From assembly GCF_009363095.1 (NCBI RefSeq), contig NZ_CP045296.1, positions 1-64,000 on the forward strand: a DNA stretch of 64,000 nucleotides, in the 5' to 3' direction. This document shows positions 7,444 through 15,109 of the stretch, piece by piece. The position numbers were made by a program, and so were the translations under genes. The number at the start of each line of letters is the position of its first letter. Position 1 is the first letter of the stretch. Source of the DNA: Paenibacillus cellulositrophicus (GTDB taxonomy: Bacteria > Bacillota > Bacilli > Paenibacillales > Paenibacillaceae). The notes under the pieces are model-generated. The model was not told the DNA's origin. It made no database searches and saw nothing but the letters and a program-made list of their open reading frames with translations.

Positions 7444-7626
7444 CAGGTAAACGCCTATTACAGCAGCAGAAAGTATGCCTCAATGCCGGATAAGGAATAT
7501 ATTTCATCACATAACCAAGCCGGCATTGCTTGGCATGCATTTGCGGCAAGATTAGGCTCAGCAATGGTCATTGCCCCGGAGAAGTCGGTTAAAGTAATGA
7601 CGGCCGCCTCACAAGGAACGACCTAA
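7444..7626 (+). other. open frame continuing in phase after rpmG, possible gene remnant
   Basis: Directly after the rpmG stop the same frame stays open for 60 codons and ends at TAA 7624-7626. It contains ...YASMPDKEYISSHNQ and AGIAWHAFAARLG, which looks protein-like, but the only internal ATG (7480) lacks a clear ribosome binding site and I cannot name a family. It may be a fragment of a former Zur-regulated gene or a chance open stretch. The sequence 7627-7771 holds nothing recognisable apart from the leader of the next gene. Confidence 0.3.
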
Positions 7627-7771
7627 AGCTATGGTTATTTCAAGAGGAATGGGAGAGAAAATATACATGAAAGTAAATGGTATATAAGGATGTAGGGATT
7701 ATGGGTGTAGGCCTGCAGGTATAAGTACGACTCTTGTACCGGGCTGTGCAAGAAAACGTGGGGGGATCCAT

Positions 7772-8254
7772 ATGGCTTACATAAGCACCAAAGACGATGT
7801 GGAAAAGGTGATCAGTGTTCATTCCAAAGCACAGTGGGAGCGGCGGGATGTCGAATTGTCCAATTGGGCGAAGCGCACCAAGTGCAAGAGGAGATCTAAA
7901 CAAACCGCCTTATTGGGGAATATAGAGGTTGATGTAGAACTGCTTGGCGCACTAACGCTGTTTAAACGAATGCATATTCAAACTGAATTTTCCTGTGCCG
8001 GTGTCAGCCCTCTGGATGATCCTGAAGACCACTCTCTGTATGCGTATATCACCATCATCGCTTCGAAAAGAGCAGAGCGTTTTGTAGAAATGGCAATGAA
8101 GCAGATGCGGCACAGGCTGCTCGTTACGTTTGAATCGTCGCGAAACCGCTACGATCTTTCATCTTTCTATATCGGGCATAACCGTTCCTTTTGCCTGCTT
8201 TTGCAGCATTGCGCTGAAGGTTTCTATAATGGAGAACGGGAAGCGGCACATTAA
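7772..8254 (+). CDS. hypothetical protein, 160 aa
   Basis: ATG 7772 has GGGGGGAT 6 bp upstream, a good ribosome binding site. The product is basic in its first third (SNWAKRTKCKRRSKQ) and has no signal peptide or membrane helix. A motif IQTEFSCAGVSPLDDPEDHSLYAYITI in the middle resembles the small-domain pattern of some tRNA-modifying proteins (TYW3-like), but the resemblance is too weak to name it. It sits between the L33 gene and an IS remnant. Its stop codon lies inside a perfect hairpin. I do not recognise the family. Confidence 0.6.
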   Translation: MAYISTKDDVEKVISVHSKAQWERRDVELSNWAKRTKCKRRSKQTALLGNIEVDVELLGALTLFKRMHIQTEFSCAGVSPLDDPEDHSLYAYITIIASKRAERFVEMAMKQMRHRLLVTFESSRNRYDLSSFYIGHNRSFCLLLQHCAEGFYNGEREAAH

Positions 8255-8264
8255 TGTGCCGCTT
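8241..8264 (+). terminator. palindrome overlapping the stop codon of 7772..8254
   Basis: AAGCGGCACA and TGTGCCGCTT flank TTAA, giving a perfect 24 bp palindrome that includes the TAA stop codon (8252-8254). A second hairpin follows at 8268. It lacks its own T-tract, so it may be part of a tandem terminator. Confidence 0.5.
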
Positions 8265-8267
8265 CCG

Positions 8268-9120
8268 GCTGTCGAGAAAGTCTCGACAGCTTCTTTTATG
8301 TTCATTTATTCAACACGACACCGCATTAATGTTGTAAGATAAAGGCAACTAGTATTTATGAACGGACGCTGTTGGTATGCTGCGCTCAAACCGAGACAAA
8401 CAACAAACCTTAGAGTTGGTTTCCCTAGAAGAACTGGTGCCTCAAGATCATTTACTTCGCAAGGTGGATAAATATATTGATTTTCCCTTTATCGATGAGA
8501 AAGCAAAGTTCCAGACCATACCACGATTAGCTGGAACCGCCGAACCCGATTTAAGGACACCACGATTTCTCAAGATATTTTCGATGAAATTGTTCTGCAA
8601 GCGGTCTCCCACCGGATGGTAGGTGGCCGTGTTCTTGTCAACGATTCGACGCATGTCAAAGCCAACGCCAACAAACACCAATACCAAAGAACAAGTGGAA
8701 GCCGTTGCCTCGGATCCGGCTCAGTGCGAGCAGTGTCCACTCCAGAACCAATGCACTCAGGCCAAAAACCACCGTAAAGTGGTGACCCGTCACGTCTGGG
8801 AAGACAGCAAGGAGTGGATGAAGAACAACCGGCTGAGCCGATCTGGGAAGCAGTTGTACCGCAAACGAAAAGAGACGATTGAAACGAAGCTTCGCGGATG
8901 CCAAAGAGCTCCAAGGGTTTCGCTACTGCCGTTTGGACGGGTTGCACAACGTCAGGGAGCAAGCCCTGATGACAGCAGCCGTGTAGAACATGAAGAGGAG
9001 GGCGATCCACCTGAATCGCCTAGAAAAACGGGGGTAATCCCCCAATTTTTCGCCAGTTTAATATGTGTAACGAAAAAAGAGAAACCCGAGTCATTAAAAA
9101 GACCGGGTTTCTCGACACTC
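8268..9120 (+). mobile_element. decayed IS1182-type insertion sequence
   Basis: The segment holds a broken IS1182-family transposase and is bounded by matching ends: TGTCGAGAAA at 8270-8279 and its complement TTTCTCGACA at 9108-9117. The left end is part of a hairpin with 10 bp arms, GCTGTCGAGA and TCTCGACAGC (8268-8290, followed by TTCTTTT), and the right end follows a second stem (9080-9112), features that often lie at or near the ends of such elements. At about 0.85 kb it is roughly half the length of a complete element, which agrees with internal deletion. I could not find a confident target duplication. Confidence 0.7.
8377..9037 (+). pseudogene. IS1182-family transposase pseudogene
   Basis: The N-terminus is typical (MLRSNRDKQQTLELVSLEELVP, DHLLRKVDKYIDF), but the frame breaks after about 45 residues. 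A later part of the catalytic region resumes in another frame (ISQDIFDEIVLQA, NDSTHVKANANKHQ), then the cysteine segment CEQCPLQNQCTQAKNH and VTRHVWEDSKEWM in the frame that begins at 8623, and finally SFADAKELQGFRYCRLDGL with an in-frame stop before NMKRRAIHLNRL. Several frameshifts, at least one stop and a large central deletion mean that it cannot make active transposase. Confidence 0.85.
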
Positions 9121-9123
9121 TGA

Positions 9124-9146
9124 GGAGAGCCGCGGGCTCTCCTTTT
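9124..9146 (+). terminator. hairpin at the right border of the IS remnant
   Basis: GGAGAGCC (9124-9131), GCG loop, GGCTCTCC (9135-9142), then TTTT. It is oriented to stop rightward transcripts coming out of the IS remnant and lies at the 3-prime end of the convergent gene at 9145. Confidence 0.7.
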
Positions 9147-9684
9147 AGTTTGGTGATTCTTTTGTATTTGGATCGGTTCTCCGTTCCAGAACGGAAGCCT
9201 GGTCAAGCACAATCCACTGGTTAACTTCGTCATATCCCTTCACAACGGCTTGAACGACGTGCCGCGGGTACATCCATTCCGGCTTTCCGGACAACTCCAG
9301 CTCCTCAGTGTCAGCTAATCCTACTGCTCCGGTGTTTGCAAGCATAATGAGCGTTCCCTGCGGGAAAAAGGCTTCGATGGCGCCCTCGACCCTTTGTCCT
9401 ACGGGGTGCAGCGACTTCTGGCGCTGCCACAGCTCGCCCGTGGACTTAAGGGAAGCGGACCAAACCTCCTCGAATTCTTCCTGGGTGATCAAGATCAACC
9501 CAGCTTCAGATGTATCGATCGGCTGCTCGGCCAGCATAAAATGATAGTCTCCGTCTTTCCGGTTCGAAGCGATGCACTTGCCGTCATCCTCGATGACGAG
9601 CTGGCGGTAAGCAACCCCCTGCTGGTCAATCTCGAAATACCAGGTGCCCATTCCGGGTTCGGGACAATCTTTAATATATTTCAT
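9145..9684 (-). CDS. hypothetical protein with possible S1-like OB fold
   Basis: A 179-residue soluble protein read leftward from ATG 9684, with AAGGAGAGGG just upstream as ribosome binding site. The N-terminal half (GTWYFEIDQQG, RQLVIEDDGK) looks like a small beta-sheet domain. The second half, VGQRVEGAIEAFFPQG...GAVGLADTEEL...VVKGYDEVNQWIVL, has the spacing of an S1-type nucleic-acid-binding OB fold. No catalytic motif is seen. It could bind RNA, but this is inferred from pattern only. Neighbours (IS remnant, MORN protein) give no functional clue. Confidence 0.65.
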   Translation of the reverse strand: MKYIKDCPEPGMGTWYFEIDQQGVAYRQLVIEDDGKCIASNRKDGDYHFMLAEQPIDTSEAGLILITQEEFEEVWSASLKSTGELWQRQKSLHPVGQRVEGAIEAFFPQGTLIMLANTGAVGLADTEELELSGKPEWMYPRHVVQAVVKGYDEVNQWIVLDQASVLERRTDPNTKESPN

Positions 9685-9754
9685 AACCCTCTCCTTATCG
9701 AATCCATGCCTGTTGATGCAGATTTAAACCGCAATGACGTTTATTTAGTCAGCC

Positions 9755-10486
9755 TTATTTCAGGGGGACCTGCCCGGCCAACCGCTCGAATTGCTCCAGA
9801 TGCGGGTTCAGCTTTGGCTGAATGCTTTGCAAATATTTGAGGCTAGCTTCGTTTATACGCTGTTCTGACGCCGTATCCGCAGGGAAGACCGAGTAGCTCT
9901 TGTGGATCGTGCCGCTGCGGTACTCCGCGCTGAACAGGCTGCCGCTTTTCAAAGACGCTTTGAGGTGGTCAGCGCTTCCCATGATGACGAGCTGTTCCTG
10001 CGGCGATTTGTACGCGAAGTAGAAGTCCGGATCGGCCAGGGCATGAATGACATCATATCCGCTCGTCTGCACGCCGCCGCCGAAAGCACCCGTTTGGATT
10101 TCATTCGAGCGGATCGCACCATCTTCCTGGATGACTTTGTGGGTCAGCGTGCCGGTGCCGTTCATCCGGTCCAGCTTCCACTCCCCGTTATATACGACTT
10201 TGTGGTTTTCGCCGTCGGCGGCGTATTCGTTGATGTACTTCCCTTTGCCTTCGCGCTGACCGTTCACGAACTCCCCGGAATATTGTTTGCTGTCGCCCCA
10301 TTTCATCGTTCCCCTGCCGTTAGGCTTGCCACCGCTGACTTCACCGTAATAGGTGGTTGTATCCGAAATTTGCAGCCATTCTTTGGCCGGCGCTGCTTGT
10401 ACCGAAGGAGAGATGGGCCAGATAGCCGCAGCCGACAGTGCAGCGCTCAGGACAAGAGATACGGAAAGATTTTTAAGTTTGATCAA
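9755..10486 (-). CDS. secreted MORN-repeat protein
   Basis: A signal peptide occupies the first 30 or so residues (KNLSVSLVLSAALSAAAIW, then SVQAAPAK as likely cleavage region). About three MORN-type repeats follow (YYGEVSGGKPNGRGTMKW, YSGEFVNGQREGKGKY, YNGEWKLDRMNGTGTL). The rest carries no family I know. TTG 10486 is chosen because AAAGGA (10496-10501) is 9 bp upstream; a TTG at 10507 lacks such a site. The mature 210-residue protein would sit outside the membrane or in the wall, where MORN strands could act as a scaffold. Reaction or ligand unknown. Confidence 0.8.
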   Translation of the reverse strand: MIKLKNLSVSLVLSAALSAAAIWPISPSVQAAPAKEWLQISDTTTYYGEVSGGKPNGRGTMKWGDSKQYSGEFVNGQREGKGKYINEYAADGENHKVVYNGEWKLDRMNGTGTLTHKVIQEDGAIRSNEIQTGAFGGGVQTSGYDVIHALADPDFYFAYKSPQEQLVIMGSADHLKASLKSGSLFSAEYRSGTIHKSYSVFPADTASEQRINEASLKYLQSIQPKLNPHLEQFERLAGQVPLK

Positions 10487-10605
10487 ATCAATACATCCTT
10501 TCAACAAGCTATTCTATGATTGCTCAAGGTTTATTGGCAATGCTTGGACAACGTTACGTGAGAAACGTTTTATTAGATGTTAGCCCTTAAGGTTCTTCGC
10601 ATGGA

Positions 10606-10806
10606 TTAGACCGCATATTTAAACGTGCAGGCATCGCGCACATAAAATTCGTTACCGATTTTCACGATGTAATCGGTGATTTGAACGATCTTCCCGCTTC
10701 CGATCATCTCCTGGCCCAAAAAAACGGCAACAGGCGTCTGCTCAATCATCGCGGTATGGAAGTGAATCGGGGAAGTCAGGGGCTGCATAAATCTTCTGCT
10801 TTTCAT
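10606..10806 (-). CDS. small hypothetical protein, 66 aa
   Basis: ATG 10806 is preceded by GAGGTGAAATGCA, a good ribosome binding site. The 66-residue product has a histidine-bearing N-terminus (TSPIHFHTAMIEQ) and alternating hydrophobic strands (VAVFLGQEMIGSGKIVQITDYIVKIG), suggesting a small beta barrel, somewhat like an SH3- or Sm-type fold. No signal peptide or cysteine cluster. I do not recognise it. Confidence 0.6.
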   Translation of the reverse strand: MKSRRFMQPLTSPIHFHTAMIEQTPVAVFLGQEMIGSGKIVQITDYIVKIGNEFYVRDACTFKYAV

Positions 10807-10930
10807 TGCATTTCACCTCTTCCTGTCATTTTACCAAATTTCAGCAAGGAATGGTGTATACAAAACAGTTTCAAACCGCTGGAATGGTTGATGATCTGGA
10901 TCGCGAACAAACCAAAACGAAGAAACTAAA

Positions 10931-10964
10931 CGACCGTTCCCCGGTGAATACCGAAAAACGGTCG
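10931..10964 (-). terminator. terminator of the VOC-sigma-DinB operon
   Basis: CGACCGTT and AACGGTCG arms; read leftward the stem is followed by TTTAGTTTCTT. It lies 25 bp after the DinB stop codon. Confidence 0.65.
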
Positions 10965-10988
10965 CAGCTTTGTATCCGATTTGTCGAT

Positions 10989-11498
10989 TCAGGTGAAAAG
11001 TCCGCCTAAGCGGTCATCGGCTGGAGGCGGGCAGCCCAGTTGTCTTGCCATGGATACGATTTGGCCTTTGTGATGAAATTCGTGAGTCTCCGTATGAGTT
11101 AACAGCAGCAAAGGAGTAGGAGCCTTCGGGTAACCCCGCCAGCCCTCGTCCTGCTTGATCGGATCATTCCAGCGATCGCGATATTCACTTATGAACCGCT
11201 GCACGAGTTCATCCGCTTCCGTAAATCGTTCACGGACGTACTTCACATTGGCGCGTTCAATTTCTTTTATGGAAATATCCCTATGCTCGTTTCTCTTCAT
11301 AAACGCGAAAGATCCCAACCACCACCGATAGCAGTCAACGACATGAAGATGGGTTTGAATGATCGTTCCACGCCCAAATTCGGGAACGGGTTGATGCAAA
11401 ATTTGAGGAGGCAGCTCTTCCAAGAACGCAAACATGTTTTGTCTAACGGATCGGATCCAATCGTATTGTTGCTGCAGCATTTCGAGCAACGCAATCAC
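10989..11498 (-). CDS. DinB/YfiT-like metal-dependent hydrolase family protein
   Basis: A 169-residue four-helix-bundle protein of the DinB superfamily. The metal ligands expected in this fold are visible: a histidine in QTHLHVVDCYRWW near residue 50 and the late THTETHEFHHKGQ cluster near residue 135. DinB relatives include bacillithiol transferases, so a thiol-transfer or detoxification role is possible. Start GTG 11498 lies 2 bp after the stop of the sigma factor gene, so translation is probably coupled; ATG 11480 is an alternative. It is the last gene in an operon with a VOC protein and an ECF sigma factor. Confidence 0.82.
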   Translation of the reverse strand: MIALLEMLQQQYDWIRSVRQNMFAFLEELPPQILHQPVPEFGRGTIIQTHLHVVDCYRWWLGSFAFMKRNEHRDISIKEIERANVKYVRERFTEADELVQRFISEYRDRWNDPIKQDEGWRGYPKAPTPLLLLTHTETHEFHHKGQIVSMARQLGCPPPADDRLGGLFT

Positions 11499-11500
11499 CT

Positions 11501-12277
11501 CTAGGATTTCGAATAATACTTATCGTCTTGCCATTTCAATTTCTCAGTGATTGTCAATACGTTGCCGTCGGGGTCGATGATCGTAAAATAGAGCGTATTG
11601 CCGCGCAGCTCGATCCGGTCCACCACCGCGCCATCGTCTATCAACGTCTGGTACGAGCGGAATATCGCATAGGGGTCCGCACGGCGAAAACCTTCGACCA
11701 ACGCTTCGAACACCTCGATACTGAGTCCGCCGCGCGGAGCTGCGAGCACGGAATCATCCCAATATTCGGGATGGCTTTCAACGGTCTTTTTCAGCCTCGT
11801 CCTCGCCCGCCTTAGAGCCGCCTTCACCGAACCCTCGGATTGTCCGAACAGCCTTCCCGTTTCCTTCGCGGTAAAGTGAAATACGTCGATCAGCAAAATC
11901 AGAACGACCTGTTTGGGTTCGAGCCGATCGGACAGCAGTTCTAGCGCCTCACGAACATCCCACTTACTCCATTCATCATAGGAACCGATTAAATGCTCTT
12001 CGAGTGGTCCGACCTGCGGCTCCCATTTGCGGCTGCGGCATATATCCACCCAAGCGTTGGCAGCAATTCGAAACAAAAATGGCTTCGTTATTTCTCTATT
12101 CGGGAACCGAGTATGCCAACGATAAGCTTTAATAAGCGACTCTTGGAGCAAATCGTCCGCATCCCACGCCGAACCGGCCTTAGCCAGACAATATCGTTTC
12201 AGATCGCTTTGCAGCGGAAGCGTCACCTTAGCAAATGTCTCATATCCTGCGTCTGTTAAGTGATCTTCCTGAGGCAC
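11501..12277 (-). CDS. ECF RNA polymerase sigma factor with C-terminal SnoaL-like domain
   Basis: Region 2 (DADDLLQESLIKAYRWHTRF...PFLFRIAANAWVDICRSRK) and region 4 (LSDRLEPKQVVLILLIDVFHFTAKETGRLFGQSEGSVKAALRRARTRLKK) are both clear. After residue 180 comes an extension that resembles the SnoaL-like domain of SigJ/ECF41-type factors, which modulates sigma activity without a separate anti-sigma factor. GTG 12277 overlaps the stop of the upstream VOC gene by one base, and the DinB gene starts 2 bp after its end. No anti-sigma gene is seen next to it, in keeping with internal control. 258 residues. Confidence 0.88.
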   Translation of the reverse strand: MPQEDHLTDAGYETFAKVTLPLQSDLKRYCLAKAGSAWDADDLLQESLIKAYRWHTRFPNREITKPFLFRIAANAWVDICRSRKWEPQVGPLEEHLIGSYDEWSKWDVREALELLSDRLEPKQVVLILLIDVFHFTAKETGRLFGQSEGSVKAALRRARTRLKKTVESHPEYWDDSVLAAPRGGLSIEVFEALVEGFRRADPYAIFRSYQTLIDDGAVVDRIELRGNTLYFTIIDPDGNVLTITEKLKWQDDKYYSKS

Positions 12278-12699
12278 TATTGCTGCTTCCTCATATTATT
12301 CTTGTGAGTAAAATACGGCGTTTGCCCCGTTTCTTCCACAATATCCACGGGATTTCCGTCCAGATCGAATGCTTTGAAAAACCTGTATCCATCCTCTTCG
12401 TGGATTTCGCTTAATTCCGCTCCCTTGGCCTTAAGCTGGCTATACGAATGGTTAATATCGTACGAAGTGAAATTGAAGTAAGGCATCGAATCTTTACCGG
12501 TATCAAATTGTACAGGCTGCGGTTTCTCCACTTTCCATAACAAAACCAAGGTTTGGCCGTTAGGGAAGGCGAGCCCGACCCGATCATCGGTCTTTTCAAT
12601 CGTCTCCAGATCGAACATTCGAACGTACCACTCCTCCGAACGTGCAATGTCGGTCACCGGAATAAAAATGCCGGAAACATAAGCGATGATTTTTTCCAT
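12277..12699 (-). CDS. VOC superfamily (glyoxalase/bleomycin-resistance fold) protein
   Basis: 140 residues with the paired beta-alpha-beta-beta-beta modules of the vicinal-oxygen-chelate fold: GIFIPVTDIARSEEWYVRMFDLE in the first half, and YDINHSYSQLKAKGAEL followed by FFKAFDLDGNPVDIVE in the second. The final glutamate and residues equivalent to the first-module ligand may bind a divalent metal. ATG 12699 has AAAGGAGAG upstream. It heads the operon with the ECF sigma factor and DinB protein, so it may be a stress or detoxification enzyme; the substrate cannot be read from sequence. Confidence 0.85.
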   Translation of the reverse strand: MEKIIAYVSGIFIPVTDIARSEEWYVRMFDLETIEKTDDRVGLAFPNGQTLVLLWKVEKPQPVQFDTGKDSMPYFNFTSYDINHSYSQLKAKGAELSEIHEEDGYRFFKAFDLDGNPVDIVEETGQTPYFTHKNNMRKQQ

Positions 12700-12907
12700 A
12701 GATGAGCCACTCTCCTTTTAAGCTAATTTTCAATCTATTAACGATAAAAATCCATAATAAGATACGGGGTAGCGAAGAGTTTTTTAAATTTTAGCGCGGC
12801 TTATGGATTGCAGCCTGCTGCCGGAAAACGCCAAATAGGGCTGCAACAAGTCACTCACCAGCAACTTGTCACAGCCCCTAAACCTACGCGATGCGGTCTC
12901 CCTGCTA

Positions 12908-13744
12908 TCAATCTTCTCCCGTCGCAATCGGATTTTCGCTGTACGAAATCCAATCGCTCCAGCTGCCGGCATACAGCCGGACATCCGGGTATCCGAGCTC
13001 GGTCAAGGCAAGGACATTCGGGCAAGCCGACACGCCTGAACCACAGTAGACGATAACTTCATGGTCCTTCGGCACGTCCTTATAGTACTCTTTGAGCTCA
13101 TCGAGGGATTTCCATTCCCCGTTGTCCTGCAGGACGCCCTTCCAAAACTTGTTCTTGGCGCCGGGAATATGGCCAGCGGTATGGTCGATCGTCTCGTTCA
13201 GCCCCAGGTAGCGGGAGGATTCACGCGAATCCAGGATGACGATCGATGGATCCTTCATCGCCTGGCGGACGTCATCCAGGTTTACGAGCATTTCAGGATG
13301 CACCTCAGCCGTGAAGGTGGTGGGGACCCGAACCGGCTGGTCCTTGCTGACGGGGTAGCCTGCGTCCTTCCATGCGCTGAAGCCTTCGTTCATGACGAAC
13401 ACCGTCTCATGCCCCATGTAGCTCAGCAGCCACCACAAACGCGAAGCGTAGAGCCCGCCTTGATCGTCATAAGCGATGACCCGGGTTTCCCGGTTGATGC
13501 CGACTTTCCCCAGCTTTGCGGCAAGCTGGCCGGTATCGGGCAAGGGATGCCGCCCGCCATGCTCACTGACTGAGGAAGACAAATCCTTTTCCAAGTCAAG
13601 GAATACCGCTCCAGGAATATGGCTCTCCTCATAGGAAATCCTTCCGGCATCAGGCTGTCCCAACATGAACCGGCAGTCGACGATCGTCACGTCGGGCTCG
13701 TACATCCGGGCAAGCACCCAAGCTTTATTCACTAGTACGCTCAA
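12908..13744 (-). CDS. two-domain rhodanese sulfurtransferase (SseA-like)
   Basis: Two rhodanese domains in tandem. The N-terminal one (VDCRFML...GRISYEESHIPGAVFLDLEKDL) lacks a catalytic cysteine; the C-terminal one has DSRESSRYLG and active loop YCGSGVSA, the pattern of thiosulfate or 3-mercaptopyruvate sulfurtransferases. It would move sulfane sulfur from donor to thiophilic acceptor in the cytoplasm. I start at TTG 13744, 6 bp after AAGGCGGTG; GTG 13753 lies within that site. 278 residues, the usual size. It is monocistronic; 12700-12907 holds only a long imperfect stem (about 12827-12878). Confidence 0.9.
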   Translation of the reverse strand: MSVLVNKAWVLARMYEPDVTIVDCRFMLGQPDAGRISYEESHIPGAVFLDLEKDLSSSVSEHGGRHPLPDTGQLAAKLGKVGINRETRVIAYDDQGGLYASRLWWLLSYMGHETVFVMNEGFSAWKDAGYPVSKDQPVRVPTTFTAEVHPEMLVNLDDVRQAMKDPSIVILDSRESSRYLGLNETIDHTAGHIPGAKNKFWKGVLQDNGEWKSLDELKEYYKDVPKDHEVIVYCGSGVSACPNVLALTELGYPDVRLYAGSWSDWISYSENPIATGED

Positions 13745-13892
13745 TAAAAACACCGCCTTAATTCAATGATTATATCTTGAATGGAATATTGTTCTATTAT
13801 ACCAGCGGGGCGGGGGGTTGTCTCTCCAATCGGTTTCTTCAGCAAGGTCAAGTGTGTTATGATAAACGCGCTGCGGACAAGCCGCCGCAAAA

Positions 13893-13939
13893 TAAAAAAA
13901 CGGCCGGGTCACCCCGCATGGGGGAGATATCCAGCCGTC
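13893..13939 (-). terminator. terminator of the small zinc-ribbon gene
   Basis: Read leftward: ACGGCTGG ... CTCCCC, ATGC loop, GGGG ... CCGGCCGT, then TTTTTTTATTTT. The tract lies on the minus-strand side, 30 bp after the stop codon of 13970..14134. Confidence 0.8.
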
Positions 13940-13969
13940 ATCATTAGTGCCTGAAATGTAGGCAATTCT

Positions 13970-14134
13970 TCATTTATGGTAAACGATTCTCACATGGAGA
14001 TGGGTGTAAATCTCTTCCGTATAATGGTCATTCGGACAGCTCTTGATGACGCGCAGGTGATCCTTGCTCGAAACCAAAGGCTCAGAGCATGAAGGGCAGC
14101 GGTCTACAAACAAGCTTTTTAATTTCGTAAACAA
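13970..14134 (-). CDS. small zinc-ribbon-like protein, 54 aa
   Basis: A short gene read leftward from TTG 14134, with GGTGA 6 bp upstream. The product (LKSLFVDRCPSCSEPLV, then VIKSCPNDHYTEEIYTHLHV) has CPSC and a CPNDH half, so three cysteines and nearby histidines could form a zinc ribbon or knuckle. It has its own terminator 30 bp downstream, which supports it being real. There is no membrane segment. Small zinc-ribbon proteins of this kind may act as adaptors or simply store zinc; no role is shown here. Confidence 0.65.
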   Translation of the reverse strand: MFTKLKSLFVDRCPSCSEPLVSSKDHLRVIKSCPNDHYTEEIYTHLHVRIVYHK

Positions 14135-14260
14135 GCTTATTCACCATCCTATTCCCATTGATTTACTTGGGTTTATTATAAACGCTAATGTTTCATTCGT
14201 ATAGTGTTAATTTTGAGTTTTTTGTTGCGAACTATTCAGTCATCCAGAGGTGTGTAGTAG

Positions 14261-15067
14261 ATGGATTTAGCAGGACATATCGTTATGTTTATCATCGGGC
14301 TGGCAGGTTCTTTTTTTTCAGGCTTGCTGGGCATCGGCGGAGCCATTATCAATTACCCGCTGCTGCTCTATGTGCCGGGACTCTTTGGCGTGGAGGCGTT
14401 CAGCCCGCGGCAGGTTTCCTCGATCAGCATGATCCAGGTATTTTTCTCTTCCCTGGCAGGCATGCTGGCTTTTCTCAGACAGAGCAAAAAGGAAAAGCCG
14501 CTGATGCACAAAGGGCTGATCATGAATATGGGGGCGAGTATTCTGATCGGCAGCTTGGCAGGCAGCCTGGGCTCGGCTTATCTGCCCAGCGCAAGCATCA
14601 ATATTATTTACGGGGTGCTGGCCGTGATTGCAGCCGTCTTGATGATGATCCCCGGCCGTGGCACCCAGGAGGAAGTGCAGCTGGCATCGGTGCAGTATAA
14701 CCCGTGGATCTCCGCGGTTTCCGCCTTGATGGTGGGCGTTGTCTCCGGGATTGTCGGTGCCGGAGGCTCCTTTATTCTGATTCCGATCATGCTGACCATG
14801 CTGCGGATTCCGGTGCGGGTGACGGTGGCTTCCTCGCTGGCGATCGTGTTTATCTCGGCCATCGGCGGCGTATCCGGGAAAATAGCCGGCGGGCATATCC
14901 CGCTGTGGCCCACCTTGTTTACCGTGCTCGGGAGCATCCTTGGCGCACCGGTGGGGACGATGGTCAGCCGCCACCTCAACGTCAAATCGTTGAGAATCGC
15001 CCTCGCCGTCCTGATCGCAGCCACCGCCGTAAAAATTTGGTGGGGCATTATTACAGCAGGCATATAA
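14261..15067 (+). CDS. TauE/SafE-family membrane exporter
   Basis: 268 residues, about eight membrane helices in two homologous halves. Both halves begin with the family signature: GLAGSFFSGLLGIGGAIINYPLL near residue 13 and VGVVSGIVGAGGSFILIPIML near residue 160. TauE/SafE proteins move sulfite, sulfoacetate or other small organic anions out of, or in some cases into, the cell. GTGTAGTAG precedes ATG 14261; the ribosome binding site (AGAGGTGTG) is moderate. It follows a sulfurtransferase gene at some distance, a loose hint at sulfur metabolism only. Substrate not assignable. Confidence 0.88.
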   Translation: MDLAGHIVMFIIGLAGSFFSGLLGIGGAIINYPLLLYVPGLFGVEAFSPRQVSSISMIQVFFSSLAGMLAFLRQSKKEKPLMHKGLIMNMGASILIGSLAGSLGSAYLPSASINIIYGVLAVIAAVLMMIPGRGTQEEVQLASVQYNPWISAVSALMVGVVSGIVGAGGSFILIPIMLTMLRIPVRVTVASSLAIVFISAIGGVSGKIAGGHIPLWPTLFTVLGSILGAPVGTMVSRHLNVKSLRIALAVLIAATAVKIWWGIITAGI

Positions 15068-15109
15068 GGTGAATCCTAAGCATGTATATTTCTGTGCCCG
15101 AGGTCAAAG

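Noticed and set aside
8623..9123. 166-codon frame as an independent gene
   Set aside because: Its middle part is the cysteine segment of an IS1182 transposase and its end is out of frame sequence, so it is a piece of the pseudogene.
12827..12878. Long imperfect stem taken first for a terminator of the sulfurtransferase gene
   Set aside because: No T-tract on either strand and several mismatches; kept only as a remark.
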